DNA of 49,769 bases from an uncultured Clostridia bacterium. GTDB lineage: Bacteria; Bacillota; Clostridia; TANB77; CAG-508. Location of the stretch: assembly GCA_944388805.1 (NCBI GenBank), contig CALXKE010000013.1, positions 1 through 49,769 of the forward strand, read 5' to 3'. Shown here piece after piece: positions 17,821 through 27,121 of this stretch. The notes beneath the pieces were generated by a model. That model searched no databases. It was not told the DNA's origin and saw nothing but the letters and a program-made list of their open reading frames with translations. Position 1 is the stretch's first letter; each line of letters begins with the position of its first letter. Position numbers and translations under genes: made by a program.

Positions 17821-18885
17821 CTATCTATTCTTTTTCTTCATTATCATATATAAAGAAGTACTGACAACAGCTATCACAATAACAGCTATCGGAATATATA
17901 GATTCATACCTGTTTTTGGTAATTGTGTTGGTAAATTTTCTTCTGTTGTATTTGTCGTATTTTCTTCCTCTATGGTTCCTTCTGCTTCATTTTCTGGCGT
18001 TTCCTCTTCTGGTGGTATCGTCTCTGTATCTGTTACAGTCACTGTAAATGTATTTTCTGCAATAATAGCATCTGAAGAATCCCTATCAATTAATTTAAAG
18101 GTAAGTTTATATTCTCCTACTTTATCAAAGGTACCTCTAAGATTTAATACTTTATTGACATTTTGCCCACCAATTGCATATCCAGATGGGTCACCCCAAC
18201 CACTATCAATTAGGTCATATTCTGTTTGCGCTTCATCTGTTCCTTTTAATTGCACATTTCCTCCATCAGGTGTTGTTGCATCTAGAATAATTCTAGCATG
18301 ATCATAATTTTTTCCCATTGCAGATGTTAAGGAAAGTACCATTTCTTTTTCAACATTTACAATTGGTCCACCTGTATAAGATAAATCAAATTTGTAATCC
18401 TCATATCTTGGTTCTACCACAATGTTTTTCTCCAAAGCAGTCGTTATATCATCATAATTTTCACTAGCATCTGGATTTGCTAACCCTTCTGCTGTTACTG
18501 CTAAGTCTGTTGGATTTGATGTTATAATCCCTTCTTTTGCCTTAAAAGTTATACTCATGCTTTCTTTTGGATTTGTTCCTCCAGTTGAATCATAAAAAAC
18601 CACTCTAACTCTTGTACCATTATCATTTGGAGTTCCTCCATCTGTTTCCACATATTCTAATAAATTGTTATCATATGCAATATCAAATGTATAAGCTCCT
18701 AATGGTTTTCCAAAAGTAATCATAAGCGTTACAGTATCTCCTGGATTTACCGTATCCTTATTAGTAGATATTTCTATATCATCTAATGCAGCCGCTTGCA
18801 CTGAATTTGGATTGAATAGTAGTATAAAAGCAAATAAAATTGATAAAATAAGTAATGTATTGAATATTTTTTTCATTTTTTTCAT
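17821..18885 (-). CDS. Cohesin-domain surface protein with LPKTG sorting signal
   Basis: A signal peptide (1-32, ending VQAAA) leads to a cohesin-like domain (34-157) with VNPGDTVTLMITFGKPLGAY, a DNNLLEYVE strand, VVFYDSTGGTNPKESMSI and a closing LEKNIVVEP. A second beta-rich domain (about 165-287) has LSLTSAMG and NLRGTFDKVGEYKLTF, like a jelly-roll or Ig fold. A Thr/Glu/Asn-rich spacer (288-320) is followed by LPKTG (322-326), a hydrophobic stretch and a KKKNR tail: a classic sorting signal. The cohesin is similar to the one in the gene at 13201. It begins the minus-strand surface module and is followed after 12 bases by a sortase, so both are probably made together. Confidence 0.92.
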   Translation of the reverse strand: MKKMKKIFNTLLILSILFAFILLFNPNSVQAAALDDIEISTNKDTVNPGDTVTLMITFGKPLGAYTFDIAYDNNLLEYVETDGGTPNDNGTRVRVVFYDSTGGTNPKESMSITFKAKEGIITSNPTDLAVTAEGLANPDASENYDDITTALEKNIVVEPRYEDYKFDLSYTGGPIVNVEKEMVLSLTSAMGKNYDHARIILDATTPDGGNVQLKGTDEAQTEYDLIDSGWGDPSGYAIGGQNVNKVLNLRGTFDKVGEYKLTFKLIDRDSSDAIIAENTFTVTVTDTETIPPEEETPENEAEGTIEEENTTNTTEENLPTQLPKTGMNLYIPIAVIVIAVVSTSLYMIMKKKNR

Positions 18886-18963
18886 TTCCTCCTTTTTTAT
18901 TTTGTACTATTAGTATGTCTCTTTTTGATATTTTTATTAAATTTTGAAAAAGAAGAAATTTCC

Positions 18964-19165
18964 AATTGTAAAGTTGAGGGAAATCGGGGACGGACGAAAA
19001 GGGAAATCGGGGACGGACTCATTTTTCCCTTTTTATAAAATTTAATAATATATTTTTTAAGTTATTTAGGAAAAAAGGGAAAAATGAGTCCGTCCCCGAT
19101 TTCCCTTTTCGTCCGTCCCCGATTTCCCTTTTCGTCCGTCCCCGATTTCCCTCAACTTTACAATT
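18964..19165. repeat. Palindromic GGGGACGGACTC repeat with unequal tandem units in its arms
   Basis: Both ends carry AATTGTAAAGTTGAGGG or its complement. The left arm holds two units of GGGAAATCGGGGACGGAC and the right arm three, each unit 23 bp long including an AAAA or TTTT joint. The centre is an AT-rich loop of about 45 bases flanked by CATTTTTCCCTTTTT and its complement. Short frames that read through it are artefacts of the repeat. It lies between the surface module and asnS. Confidence 0.9.
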
Positions 19166-19185
19166 AGACATTTTTTCAGAAACTG

Positions 19186-19214
19186 TTGTATTTCTAAGCA
19201 TTTTAGGATATAAT
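19186..19214 (+). promoter_or_regulatory. Promoter of asnS
   Basis: TTGTAT and TATAAT are separated by 17 bases. Transcription would start about 60 bases before the asnS ATG. No T-box leader is visible between them. Confidence 0.65.
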
Positions 19215-19281
19215 TACATTTGTCGATTTTATCTATATTTAGAAGGTTTAAAATCATATTATAAATGGAGGTTTCATATCT

Positions 19282-20673
19282 ATGAAAAAATTAGTGATTA
19301 AAGATTTATATAAGAATACAAATGAATATAAAGATAAAGAAATTACTTTAGAAGGTTGGGTAAGAACGATTCGTGATTCTAAAACTTTTGGATTTATTGA
19401 ATTAAATGATGGTTCTTTTTTCAAAAATGTACAAATTGTATTTAGTGATAAATTAGAAAACTTTGCTGAAATTGCGAAATTATCTATTAGTTCTTCTATA
19501 AAAGTGACTGGTACTTTTGTCATTACTGAAAATGCGAAACAACCTTTTGAAATTCAAGCAACCAAAATAGAAATTCTAAATTTATGTGATTTAGAATATC
19601 CACTTCAAAAGAAGAGACATTCTTTTGAATATTTAAGAACAATTTCACATCTTCGTCCTAGAACCAATACTTTTAATGCTGTATTTAGAGTTAGAAGTGT
19701 ATTTGCATATGCTATTCACAAATTTTTCCAAGAAAGAGGATTTGTCTATGTACATACGCCTATTTTGACTTCTAGTGATGCTGAAGGTGCTGGAGAAATG
19801 TTTAATGTTAATTCTTTTGATCTTGCCAATGTTCCAAAAACAGAAGATGGACAAGTAGATTATTCAAAAGACTTTTTTGGAAAACCTGCACATCTTACAG
19901 TAAGTGGACAATTAAATGTAGAAACTTATGCTACAGCTTTTAGAAATGTATACACTTTTGGACCAACATTTAGAGCTGAAAATTCTAATACAGTAAAGCA
20001 TGCCGCAGAATTCTGGATGATTGAGCCTGAAATCTGTTTTGCAGATTTAAATGATGATATGGACTTAGCAGAAGAAATGCTTAAATATACATTTTCTTAT
20101 GTATTAGAACATTGTAAGGAAGAAATGGAATTCTTTAATAATTTTGTTGATAAAGGATTATTAGAAAGATTAAATAATGTTATTCATTCTGATTTTGCTA
20201 GAATTTCTTATACAGATGCCATCAAAGAATTAGAAAAGGCAAATGATAAATTTGAATTTAAAGTATCTTGGGGTGTTGATTTACAAACAGAACATGAAAG
20301 ATATCTTTGTGAACAAGTTTTCCAAAAACCTGTATTTGTAACAGATTATCCAATGGATATTAAAGCCTTTTATATGAAACAAAATCCAGATGGAAAAACG
20401 GTTGCAGCAGCTGACTTGTTAGCTCCTGGTATTGGAGAAATTATTGGTGGTAGCCAAAGAGAAGAAAATTATGATAAATTAGTATCTAGAATGAAAGAAC
20501 TACATATGGATATTGATAGTTACAACTGGTACTTGGATTTAAGAAAATATGGAAGTTGTGACCATGCTGGTTTCGGTCTAGGGTTTGAAAGAGCGATTAT
20601 GTATTTAACTGGTATGCAAAATATTCGTGATGTGATTTCTTTCCCTAGAACACCTAAAAATTGTGAATTTTAA
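19282..20673 (+). CDS. asnS: Asparaginyl-tRNA synthetase
   Basis: The enzyme charges tRNA-Asn. The N terminus (1-105) is the OB-fold anticodon-binding domain ([21 protein letters not shown]). The class II core follows, with the motif 2 region [23 protein letters not shown], and motif 3 near the end, [15 protein letters not shown]. The ending [10 protein letters not shown] is typical of AsnRS rather than AspRS. The length of 463 aa is normal. TGGAGG precedes the ATG. It is a single-gene unit with its own promoter and a strong terminator. Confidence 0.97.
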   Translation: MKKLVIKDLYKNTNEYKDKEITLEGWVRTIRDSKTFGFIELNDGSFFKNVQIVFSDKLENFAEIAKLSISSSIKVTGTFVITENAKQPFEIQATKIEILNLCDLEYPLQKKRHSFEYLRTISHLRPRTNTFNAVFRVRSVFAYAIHKFFQERGFVYVHTPILTSSDAEGAGEMFNVNSFDLANVPKTEDGQVDYSKDFFGKPAHLTVSGQLNVETYATAFRNVYTFGPTFRAENSNTVKHAAEFWMIEPEICFADLNDDMDLAEEMLKYTFSYVLEHCKEEMEFFNNFVDKGLLERLNNVIHSDFARISYTDAIKELEKANDKFEFKVSWGVDLQTEHERYLCEQVFQKPVFVTDYPMDIKAFYMKQNPDGKTVAAADLLAPGIGEIIGGSQREENYDKLVSRMKELHMDIDSYNWYLDLRKYGSCDHAGFGLGFERAIMYLTGMQNIRDVISFPRTPKNCEF

Positions 20674-20683
20674 CTTGTTATAT

Positions 20684-20733
20684 GAAAGTATACATATAAC
20701 ATATCAACTTTTATATGTATACTTTCTGATTTT
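20684..20733 (+). terminator. Terminator after asnS
   Basis: A 15-bp stem of GAAAGTATACATATA and its complement has a 13-base loop and is followed by a T-rich stretch. It starts 10 bases after the asnS stop. Confidence 0.75.
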
Positions 20734-20757
20734 AATATTTTTAATGTATTTATAATA

Positions 20758-20973
20758 TCAATAATTTTTTTTATTTCTAAATCTATCTTTTTTTATAATT
20801 TGTTTTTTTATATTCAGATTTATCGTTATATTACTTGTAAATTTTTTTCTTTTTTTTACTATTTTAGTAGTTATAATTTCTATAAAAAGTAAAAAAACAA
20901 TGATGATTATAATGATAAAATTAAATCTTATTTCTTTCTTTTTTACATTTCTTTTCTTATCTCTTTTTTTCAT
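20758..20973 (-). CDS. Small single-pass membrane protein of unknown function
   Basis: The 71-aa frame has a strongly basic N terminus (MKKRDKKRNVKKKE), one hydrophobic helix (about 18-36, FNFIIIIIIVFLLFIEIITT) and a basic tail. Such proteins are common and lack a known role. AAAGGAGA lies about 13 bases before the ATG, a little far. The DNA is extremely AT-rich (long A/T runs), which makes chance reading possible. It points toward the asnS terminator from the opposite side. Confidence 0.45.
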   Translation of the reverse strand: MKKRDKKRNVKKKEIRFNFIIIIIIVFLLFIEIITTKIVKKRKKFTSNITINLNIKKQIIKKDRFRNKKNY

Positions 20974-21145
20974 TTATATATATTTTCTCCTTTGTTGAAG
21001 ATTATATTTTTTAAATCTTAAATTTGTATTTTTATTATATCTTTAGTGCAACATTTTTGCAAGTATTTTTAAGTGCATATTTCATTACTTTTTAATTGTA
21101 AAATATTTGTAATAACGATATTTGTTTTGATTGGTGGTGATAAAA

Positions 21146-21373
21146 TTGCAAAAATTAAAAATTCCAAGAAATCATAGTGGTATCACTAAAACTTTGAGAT
21201 TACCAGAAAATTTGATTAATGATATTCAGATCTTAGCAGATTTAAAAAATATCTCCTTTAATAAGACAGTTATTGAACTACTAGATTTTTCTCTTAAAAA
21301 TTTAGATGATGATGATAAAAAATTGATTGAAAAGAAACGAAAAGAACTTACGAAAAGTAATTTAATTGATTAA
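21146..21373 (+). CDS. Small ribbon-helix-helix-like protein
   Basis: The start is best placed at TTG 21146, directly after GGTGGTGATAAAA, giving 75 residues. The pattern ITKTLRLPENLINDIQILADLKNISFNKTVIELLDFSLKNL resembles an Arc/CopG ribbon-helix-helix: a short beta strand (TKTLRLP), then two helices. Such proteins bind DNA as dimers, often as antitoxins or plasmid regulators. No toxin gene is next to it; the next gene does not look like one. An internal acidic-basic tail (DDDDKK) ends the protein. Function unknown. Confidence 0.6.
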   Translation: MQKLKIPRNHSGITKTLRLPENLINDIQILADLKNISFNKTVIELLDFSLKNLDDDDKKLIEKKRKELTKSNLID

Positions 21374-21402
21374 TATTTCAATTAGAAAAACAATATTGTC
21401 CG

Positions 21403-21434
21403 AAAGCCGATATCTATTAGTTTACCGGCTTTTA
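21403..21434 (+). terminator. Terminator after the ribbon-helix-helix gene
   Basis: AAAGCCG and CGGCTTT form a stem around a 16-base loop, followed by TTATC. The weak T-run gives moderate confidence. Confidence 0.5.
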
Positions 21435-21464
21435 TCTATTTCTCCCCCCCTTCTTTATTTTATG

Positions 21465-21493
21465 TTTACTTTCTATTTCTTTTATGATATAAT
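21465..21493 (+). promoter_or_regulatory. Promoter of the 135-residue unknown gene
   Basis: TTTACT and TATAAT are separated by 17 bases, about 50 bases before the ATG at 21543. Confidence 0.65.
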
Positions 21494-21542
21494 CTTTGTT
21501 GCAATTAATAACAATGTTATAGGTAGAAGAAAGGAGAACCCT

Positions 21543-21950
21543 ATGTTAATTTACAATCTAAACTTTTCCATTGCAAAGGAAAACCGGCAACAATTAGGTA
21601 CTGTAACTGTTACCAAAAAAGGTGAATTGAAGGTAAGTCCTAATATTGTGAAAACTCTAACAACAGATGAACTCGCTGATCTTTCTCGGCGGGCATTAGA
21701 CGCTTTCTCTGTGTTAAAAACCGGAAAAGTTGATAAAGGAATGTTCAGTTTTTCTTTCATTCCAAGATATGACAGAACTTCTGTGTTATACTTTTATATG
21801 GGTAACAAACGATGCATCGGATACATTCTAAAAAAGAACTATCATCTTAATTTTGAAGGTGATGTCCCTGCATGTATTCGTGCTCTTTGTATGAAAGAAC
21901 TGAATGAGAAAAAAATCCGTTATTATTATAACGGCTCCTATCATAATTAG
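21543..21950 (+). CDS. Protein of unknown function (135 aa)
   Basis: I do not recognise it. The start MLIYNLNFSIAKENRQ is chosen because GAAAGGAG lies 8 bases before it; the longer frame has none. The protein is a mixed alpha/beta fold with no membrane segment, with repeated basic/aromatic patterns (FSFIPRYDRTSVLYFYMGNKRC). Codons such as CGG, GCG-like and CTC are more frequent than in its neighbours, so it may have come by transfer, as may the gene just upstream. It has its own promoter and a terminator shared with the convergent proS. Confidence 0.7.
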   Translation: MLIYNLNFSIAKENRQQLGTVTVTKKGELKVSPNIVKTLTTDELADLSRRALDAFSVLKTGKVDKGMFSFSFIPRYDRTSVLYFYMGNKRCIGYILKKNYHLNFEGDVPACIRALCMKELNEKKIRYYYNGSYHN

Positions 21951-21956
21951 ATTGCA

Positions 21957-21990
21957 AGAAAAACGGTGCCCTAACGGTCACCGCTTTTCT
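21957..21990. terminator. Terminator between the unknown gene and proS
   Basis: AAAAACGGTG and CACCGCTTTT form a stem with T-runs on both strands. It lies at the meeting point of two convergent genes and probably works both ways. Confidence 0.7.
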
Positions 21991-21997
21991 ATTCTGC

Positions 21998-23437
21998 TTA
22001 ATATTGTCTTCCCCAAACTACCATCTTCGTTGCTGGTTTGCCACAACATACACAAGTATCACCTAACTGCTCTTGTTCAAAAGGCATACATCTAGATGGT
22101 GCTCCTGTTTCCTCTTTTACTTTATCTTCACATTCTTGGCTTCCACACCACATCGTTTTTACAAATCCCTGATTTTCTTCTAAGTTTTTCTTTAATTCCT
22201 CCATATTGTGTGCAACCGTTGTTTTTTCTTCCATTCTCTTTTTACATACATCATACATAGATGTTTGTATATCTTTTAATAATTCATCTAATTTTTCTTC
22301 TATTTCTTCTAATTTTACAGAAATCTTTTCTGATGTATCTCTTCTAACTAAAACCGCTTCTCCATTTTCTATATCTCTAGGTCCCATTTCAATTCTAACT
22401 GGTACCCCTCTCATTTCCCAATCATTAAATTTATATCCTACAGAATAATTATCTCTATCATCTAGCTTCATTCTAAATTTTTTACTTAATCTATCATTTA
22501 ATTTGTTAGCTTCTTCTAGCACACCTTCTTTTTGTTGTGCAATTGGTACAATCACTGCTTGAATTGGTGCAACAAGTGGTGGCAATTTTAGTCCTCTGTT
22601 ATCTCCATGAGCCATAATCACTGCGCCAATTAATCTTGTACTAATACCCCATGATGTTTGATATGCATATTCTTGATCTCCATTTTTATTTTGGAATTTT
22701 ACATCAAATGGTTTTGTAAAGTTTTGACCAAAATAGTGTGAAGTTCCTCCTTGTAAAGCTCTACCATCATGCATCAACGTTTCTACAGTATAGGTTGCTT
22801 CAGCTCCTGCAAATTGTTCTTTTTTTGTTTTTTGTCCTTTTAATACTGGTATTGCCAATAAATTTTCTATAATATCTGCATATACCTCTAGCATATCCAT
22901 TGTAAATTGTTTTGCTTCTTCAGCAGTTTCATGAATGGTGTGCCCTTCTTGCCATAAAAATTCTCTTGAACGTAAAAATGGTCTGGTTTCTTTCTCCCAT
23001 CTTAATACACTACACCATTGATTGTATAAAAATGGTAAATCTCTCCATGAACTTAGCCATTTTGAGTACATAGTAGAAAAGATAGTTTCTGATGTAGGTC
23101 TTACACATAATCTTTCTTCTAATTCTTCTCCTCCACCCATAGTTACCCAAGCAACTTCTGGTGCAAATCCTTCTACATGATCTTTTTCCTTATTTAGCAA
23201 ACTTTCTGGAATTAATACTGGCATAGAAATATTTTTTACTCCATGCTCTTTAAATTTTTCATCTGCATATTTTTGGATATTTTCCCATATAGCATATCCA
23301 TAAGGTCTAATAGCAATAAATCCTTTTACATCTGTATAGTCTGCTAACTCTGCTTTCAACACAATGTCTGTATACCATTGTGGAAAATTTTCATCTATTT
23401 TGGTAATATCTTTTACAAATTGTTTATCATTTTTCAT
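21998..23437 (-). CDS. proS: Prolyl-tRNA synthetase (archaeal/eukaryote-like type)
   Basis: The enzyme charges tRNA-Pro. Class II motifs are visible: RPTSETIF, then motif 2 [18 protein letters not shown], and a motif 3-like [10 protein letters not shown] loop. The C-terminal anticodon domain is followed by a zinc-binding module ([10 protein letters not shown]...[12 protein letters not shown]) and the terminal WGRQY, both hallmarks of the archaeal-type ProRS, which lacks the large INS editing domain of the bacterial type. The length of 479 aa fits. GAGGAGA precedes the ATG. It follows scpB by 28 bases and is probably transcribed with it. Confidence 0.97.
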   Translation of the reverse strand: MKNDKQFVKDITKIDENFPQWYTDIVLKAELADYTDVKGFIAIRPYGYAIWENIQKYADEKFKEHGVKNISMPVLIPESLLNKEKDHVEGFAPEVAWVTMGGGEELEERLCVRPTSETIFSTMYSKWLSSWRDLPFLYNQWCSVLRWEKETRPFLRSREFLWQEGHTIHETAEEAKQFTMDMLEVYADIIENLLAIPVLKGQKTKKEQFAGAEATYTVETLMHDGRALQGGTSHYFGQNFTKPFDVKFQNKNGDQEYAYQTSWGISTRLIGAVIMAHGDNRGLKLPPLVAPIQAVIVPIAQQKEGVLEEANKLNDRLSKKFRMKLDDRDNYSVGYKFNDWEMRGVPVRIEMGPRDIENGEAVLVRRDTSEKISVKLEEIEEKLDELLKDIQTSMYDVCKKRMEEKTTVAHNMEELKKNLEENQGFVKTMWCGSQECEDKVKEETGAPSRCMPFEQEQLGDTCVCCGKPATKMVVWGRQY

Positions 23438-23465
23438 TATTCAAATCTCTCCTCATATTAAAATT

Positions 23466-24194
23466 TTATTTTTCTAAATTATTCTCCCCTTCCCTTTCGG
23501 GCATTGGAGCCTCTTGTTTACTATGAGATTCATTAATATCTTCTGTATTCACTGTATCTGTACTTTCCATATCACCAGTTTCAGTACAAACATTGTCATT
23601 GCCAAGATTTTCAATTTCATTATTTGTATCTTCTTCATTTTGTACCAAATCATCGATTACAATTTGTTGATTACTATCTAGCTTATATCTTGGTAATTCT
23701 GGTAAGTCTTTTAATGAGCTATATCCAAACATTTTTAAAAATTCATCTGTTGTTTTATATGTCATTGGTTTTCCAGGTAAATCTGCTTTTCCTGCCTCTT
23801 CTATTAATCCATATTCTAGCAATTTATATACACAAGCATCTGCTGATACCCCTCTAATAGCTTCGATTTCTGCTCTTGTAATTCTAGGATTATATGCAAT
23901 AATCGATAAAGTTTCTAATGCTGCCGTGGATAAGTTTGGTTTTGTTCTCCTATCTAGAATTGGATATATATATTCATATAATTCTTTTTTGGTTGCTAAT
24001 TGATAACCATCTTCTACTTGAATAATCTCTATTCCTCGATTATTTGCTTTATAATCGTCTTGCATGCTTTTGATGATTGTACTGATTTCTTCTTCGTTTT
24101 TTTCTAAAACCAATATCAATTCACTTAATTTTACAATTCTTCCTGCTGCAAATAGTATGGCTTCAATAATTGCTTTTGATTTTTCTATTTCCAT
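23466..24194 (-). CDS. scpB: Segregation and condensation protein B
   Basis: ScpB is the winged-helix kleisin partner that, with ScpA and SMC, compacts the chromosome. The start MEIEKSKAIIEAILFAAG is chosen because AGGAGAG lies 3 bases before it. The family signature ALETLSIIAYNPRITRAEIEAIRGV and YKTTDEFLKMFG are clear, in two winged-helix repeats. The C-terminal 60 residues (from about 185) are an acidic low-complexity tail with T, E, N and D, longer than usual. scpA is not adjacent in this window. proS follows it on the same strand. Confidence 0.94.
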   Translation of the reverse strand: MEIEKSKAIIEAILFAAGRIVKLSELILVLEKNEEEISTIIKSMQDDYKANNRGIEIIQVEDGYQLATKKELYEYIYPILDRRTKPNLSTAALETLSIIAYNPRITRAEIEAIRGVSADACVYKLLEYGLIEEAGKADLPGKPMTYKTTDEFLKMFGYSSLKDLPELPRYKLDSNQQIVIDDLVQNEEDTNNEIENLGNDNVCTETGDMESTDTVNTEDINESHSKQEAPMPEREGENNLEK

Positions 24195-24228
24195 ATACTC
24201 TCCTACTTTTTTCTTGAATTCACTATAT

Positions 24229-24257
24229 ATTATGTCAAAAAAAGCTTGTTGTGTCAA
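24229..24257 (-). promoter_or_regulatory. Promoter of scpB-proS
   Basis: On the minus strand TTGACA and CATAAT are separated by exactly 17 bases, about 35 bases before the scpB ATG. Confidence 0.75.
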
Positions 24258-24332
24258 GGGTTTTAAAGGATTTTATGTAACTTTACTTGTATATCGCCAG
24301 ACATATTTCTATATTTTACTCTCAATTTTTTC

Positions 24333-24361
24333 TTGCACATTTTCATTTTATATGCTAATAT
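24333..24361 (+). promoter_or_regulatory. Promoter of the 54-residue small gene
   Basis: TTGCAC and TAATAT are separated by 17 bases, about 28 bases before the ATG at 24390. Confidence 0.6.
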
Positions 24362-24389
24362 AATAAAAAATACTAAGGAGGTAATTCCT

Positions 24390-24554
24390 ATGAGTGAAGA
24401 TAAAAAAATAGAAATTGTATCAGGTGATGAAAATGATTTAGATATATCTCCTGTACATGACCATATTAGCCCAATAAAGCCTAAAAATACGGATGATAAA
24501 AAGCCTAAAAACATTGTTATTCCTAAAGAAAAAAAAGAAGAAGACAAGGAATAA
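24390..24554 (+). CDS. Small charged protein of unknown function (54 aa)
   Basis: The start MSEDKKIEIVSGDEND is chosen because AAGGAGG precedes it at good spacing; the longer frame runs from an upstream promoter region. The protein is hydrophilic: an acidic first half with LDISPVHDHISPIKPK, then a Lys-rich second half (KNIVIPKEKKEEDK). It has no signal, membrane segment or Cys and is probably largely unfolded. Its strong RBS, promoter and terminator argue that it is real. I believe similar small proteins occur near mutS2 in other clostridia, but I cannot check that here. Confidence 0.8.
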   Translation: MSEDKKIEIVSGDENDLDISPVHDHISPIKPKNTDDKKPKNIVIPKEKKEEDKE

Positions 24555-24576
24555 TTTAAAATTTTGTTATAACATA

Positions 24577-24635
24577 AAAGATGATTATGCTAAAATACAA
24601 CTTTATTTTGTATTTTAATATAATCATCTTTTTAA
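24577..24635 (+). terminator. Terminator of the small gene
   Basis: AAAAGATGATTAT and ATAATCATCTTTT form a long stem whose middle adds AAAATACAA / TTGTATTTT. A T-run follows. It is a strong rho-independent terminator. Confidence 0.85.
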
Positions 24636-24655
24636 TAATGATAAAAATATATCTT

Positions 24656-24684
24656 TTGACTATTTTACAAAATCCTTGTATAAT
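24656..24684 (+). promoter_or_regulatory. Promoter of mutS2
   Basis: TTGACT and TATAAT are separated by 17 bases, about 50 bases before the mutS2 ATG. Confidence 0.8.
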
Positions 24685-24734
24685 GATATAGATTATGTTT
24701 ATCTTAATAGTATATATGAAAGGAACTTATCAAT

Positions 24735-27095
24735 ATGAATACTCGCTATATATCTAAACTAGAATTTCATAAAGTATTAGAAAATTTAAGTATGTATTGT
24801 TCTACTAATTTAGGAAAAAAACTTGCTCTTAATTTGCAAATATATCATGATGTTAATATTGTAAAGCAAAAATTAGATGAAACTGAAGAAGCTGTAAACT
24901 TAATGTATAAAAATTCAGTTCCTTCTTTTTATGATATCCAAGATATTCATATCTATTTAATCAATTTAGAAAGTTCTCAAAGTTTAACAATAAAAGGATT
25001 ATTAGATTTGAATACTATTTTTCTATGTGCTAAAAATTTAAAATCTTACTTTTCAAAAGACTATATTGAAAAAGATGAATTTCCAATTCTAGAAGATTTA
25101 TTCTCTGGTTTATATACCAATGAAGGAGTCATTTCTAAGATTTCCTCTTCTATCATTGATGAAAATACCATAGATGATAAAGCTTCTCCAGAATTGCAAA
25201 AAATTAGAAAGAAAATTAGGAACTTAGAACAAGATATTCGTTCTAAATTGAATTCGATGATTCACTCTTCTTCTTTTTCTAAATATGTACAAGAAAATGT
25301 AATAACGATTCGAAATGACAGATTTGTGATTCCAATCAAAGAAGAATACAGAAGTCAAGTAAAAGGATTTGTACATGATGTTTCTAATGCTGGTTCTACT
25401 TTATTTATAGAACCTATCTCTATATTTGAATTAAACAATGAAATTAACCAATTACGATTAGAGGAAGAAGTCGAAATTGAGAAAATATTGCAACAATTAA
25501 CATCCCTTTTCTATCCCTATATAGAAGAATTAAAAACAGATGTGGAAGTCATTGGTGCTTTAGACTTTATATTCGCAAAAGCCAAGTATTCTAAAGCAAT
25601 TTCAGGAATCACACCAATTATTAATACCAAAAAAGAAATTCATTTCATCAATGCTAGACATCCTTTAATTGATCAAAATAAAGTTGTTCCTATTTCTATA
25701 GAACTTGGAAAAGATTTTTCCACATTATTAATTACTGGTCCGAATACTGGTGGAAAAACAGTTACACTAAAAACCGTTGGGTTACTTATTTGTATGGCTT
25801 GTAGCGGATTAAATATTCCAGCTGATGAAAAGTCTAGTATTTTTGTATTTGAACATATCTTTGCAGATATTGGTGATGACCAAAGTATTGCTGATTCTTT
25901 AAGTACCTTTTCTTCTCATATGACCAATATTGTAGATATCACTAAACATGCAAATGAAAATTCTTTGATTTTAGTAGATGAATTAGGTTCTGGAACTGAT
26001 CCAGTAGAAGGTGCGAATTTAGCCATTTCTATCCTAGACTATTTTAAAACATTAGGCAGTCTTACCATTGCCACTACCCATTATCAAGAATTAAAAAAAT
26101 ATGCGATGACCACTTCTGGGTTTGAAAATGCTTCTGTTGAATTTGATGTTGAAACCTTATCTCCAACATATAAGTTATTGATTGGCGTTCCTGGAAAAAG
26201 TAATGCTTTTGAAATTAGTAAAAAATTAGGTTTAGATACATCGATTATTCAAAAAGCAAAAGAACTTATGTCTTCAAATGATATCACTTTCGAGGAACTT
26301 TTAAAAAATATCTATGTTGATAAACAATCAATTGAGAATGAAAAGGCGAAAATTTTAGCAGATTCTAAACAAATTAATATATTGAAAGAAAAATTGCAAA
26401 GAGAAAATCTTGAAAAAGAAAAGCAAGAAAAAGAAATCATTAATAACGCAAAAATAAAAGCTAGAACGATTCTATTAGAAGCAAAAGAAGATGCTAATGA
26501 AATTATAAAAAAATTATCAAATGTAAAAGATTCTAAAGAGATTTATACTTTAAGAAATTCTTTAAATAAAAAAATTAAAGATATCCAATTAGAAACAAAT
26601 GATTCCCAAAATACTTCTAATGCCAATTCTCTTTCTAAAGAAGAAGTTCAACCTGGAAAAGAAGTTTTTGTTACTTCTCTAAATCAAAATGGACTTGTAC
26701 TTTCTAATGTTTCTAGAAACAATGAAGTTCAAATACAAATTGGTAGTATGAAAATGAATGTAAAATTAGATGTTTTACAAGAACCTAAGAATAATTCTTC
26801 TAACTCTTCTAAAACAATAAATACTTCTTCTCACATTTCTAAAAGTAGAAATATTAGACCAGAAATCAATGTGATTGGTATGAATGTGGAAGAAGCCAAT
26901 TTTGTCATTGATAAATTTCTAGATGATTGCGCTTTAGCAAAATTAGAAACTGTTAGAATTATTCATGGAAAAGGTACTGGAAAATTAAAGAATGGTATTC
27001 ATCAATTTTTAAAAAACAATTCACATGTAAAATCTTTTCGACTAGGTACTTTTGGTGAAGGTGAAATGGGTGTAACGGTTGTTACATTAAGATAA
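24735..27095 (+). CDS. mutS2: MutS2 endonuclease/ribosome-rescue ATPase
   Basis: MutS2 suppresses recombination and, in Bacillus, splits collided ribosomes. The N-terminal clamp and coiled-coil region is followed by the ABC ATPase with Walker A GPNTGGKTVTLK (about 335), Q/D-loop DIGDDQSIADSLSTFSSHM and Walker B LVDELGSGTDPVEG. A long coiled coil (about 510-620) and KOW-like patch lead to the C-terminal Smr nuclease domain (about 710-786) with IIHGKGTGKL. The length of 786 aa is standard, so no domain is lost. It lacks the MutS mismatch-recognition domain, as expected. It is a single-gene unit. Confidence 0.97.
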   Translation: MNTRYISKLEFHKVLENLSMYCSTNLGKKLALNLQIYHDVNIVKQKLDETEEAVNLMYKNSVPSFYDIQDIHIYLINLESSQSLTIKGLLDLNTIFLCAKNLKSYFSKDYIEKDEFPILEDLFSGLYTNEGVISKISSSIIDENTIDDKASPELQKIRKKIRNLEQDIRSKLNSMIHSSSFSKYVQENVITIRNDRFVIPIKEEYRSQVKGFVHDVSNAGSTLFIEPISIFELNNEINQLRLEEEVEIEKILQQLTSLFYPYIEELKTDVEVIGALDFIFAKAKYSKAISGITPIINTKKEIHFINARHPLIDQNKVVPISIELGKDFSTLLITGPNTGGKTVTLKTVGLLICMACSGLNIPADEKSSIFVFEHIFADIGDDQSIADSLSTFSSHMTNIVDITKHANENSLILVDELGSGTDPVEGANLAISILDYFKTLGSLTIATTHYQELKKYAMTTSGFENASVEFDVETLSPTYKLLIGVPGKSNAFEISKKLGLDTSIIQKAKELMSSNDITFEELLKNIYVDKQSIENEKAKILADSKQINILKEKLQRENLEKEKQEKEIINNAKIKARTILLEAKEDANEIIKKLSNVKDSKEIYTLRNSLNKKIKDIQLETNDSQNTSNANSLSKEEVQPGKEVFVTSLNQNGLVLSNVSRNNEVQIQIGSMKMNVKLDVLQEPKNNSSNSSKTINTSSHISKSRNIRPEINVIGMNVEEANFVIDKFLDDCALAKLETVRIIHGKGTGKLKNGIHQFLKNNSHVKSFRLGTFGEGEMGVTVVTLR

Positions 27096-27121
27096 TATAA
27101 AAGTTGACTTTTCTATTCAAT

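Noticed and set aside
19081..19160. Three regularly spaced 23-bp repeats that might look like a CRISPR start
   Set aside because: The units are directly adjacent with no unique spacers, and the inverse units lie in the other arm; no cas genes are present.
19019..19257. Two short minus-strand reading frames with GDGRKGKSGTD repeats
   Set aside because: They are translations of the 23-bp tandem units of the palindromic repeat, with no ribosome-binding site.
19215..19281. T-box leader before asnS
   Set aside because: The leader is about 60 bases, too short, and lacks the conserved T-box sequence; the same holds for proS, which follows scpB directly.
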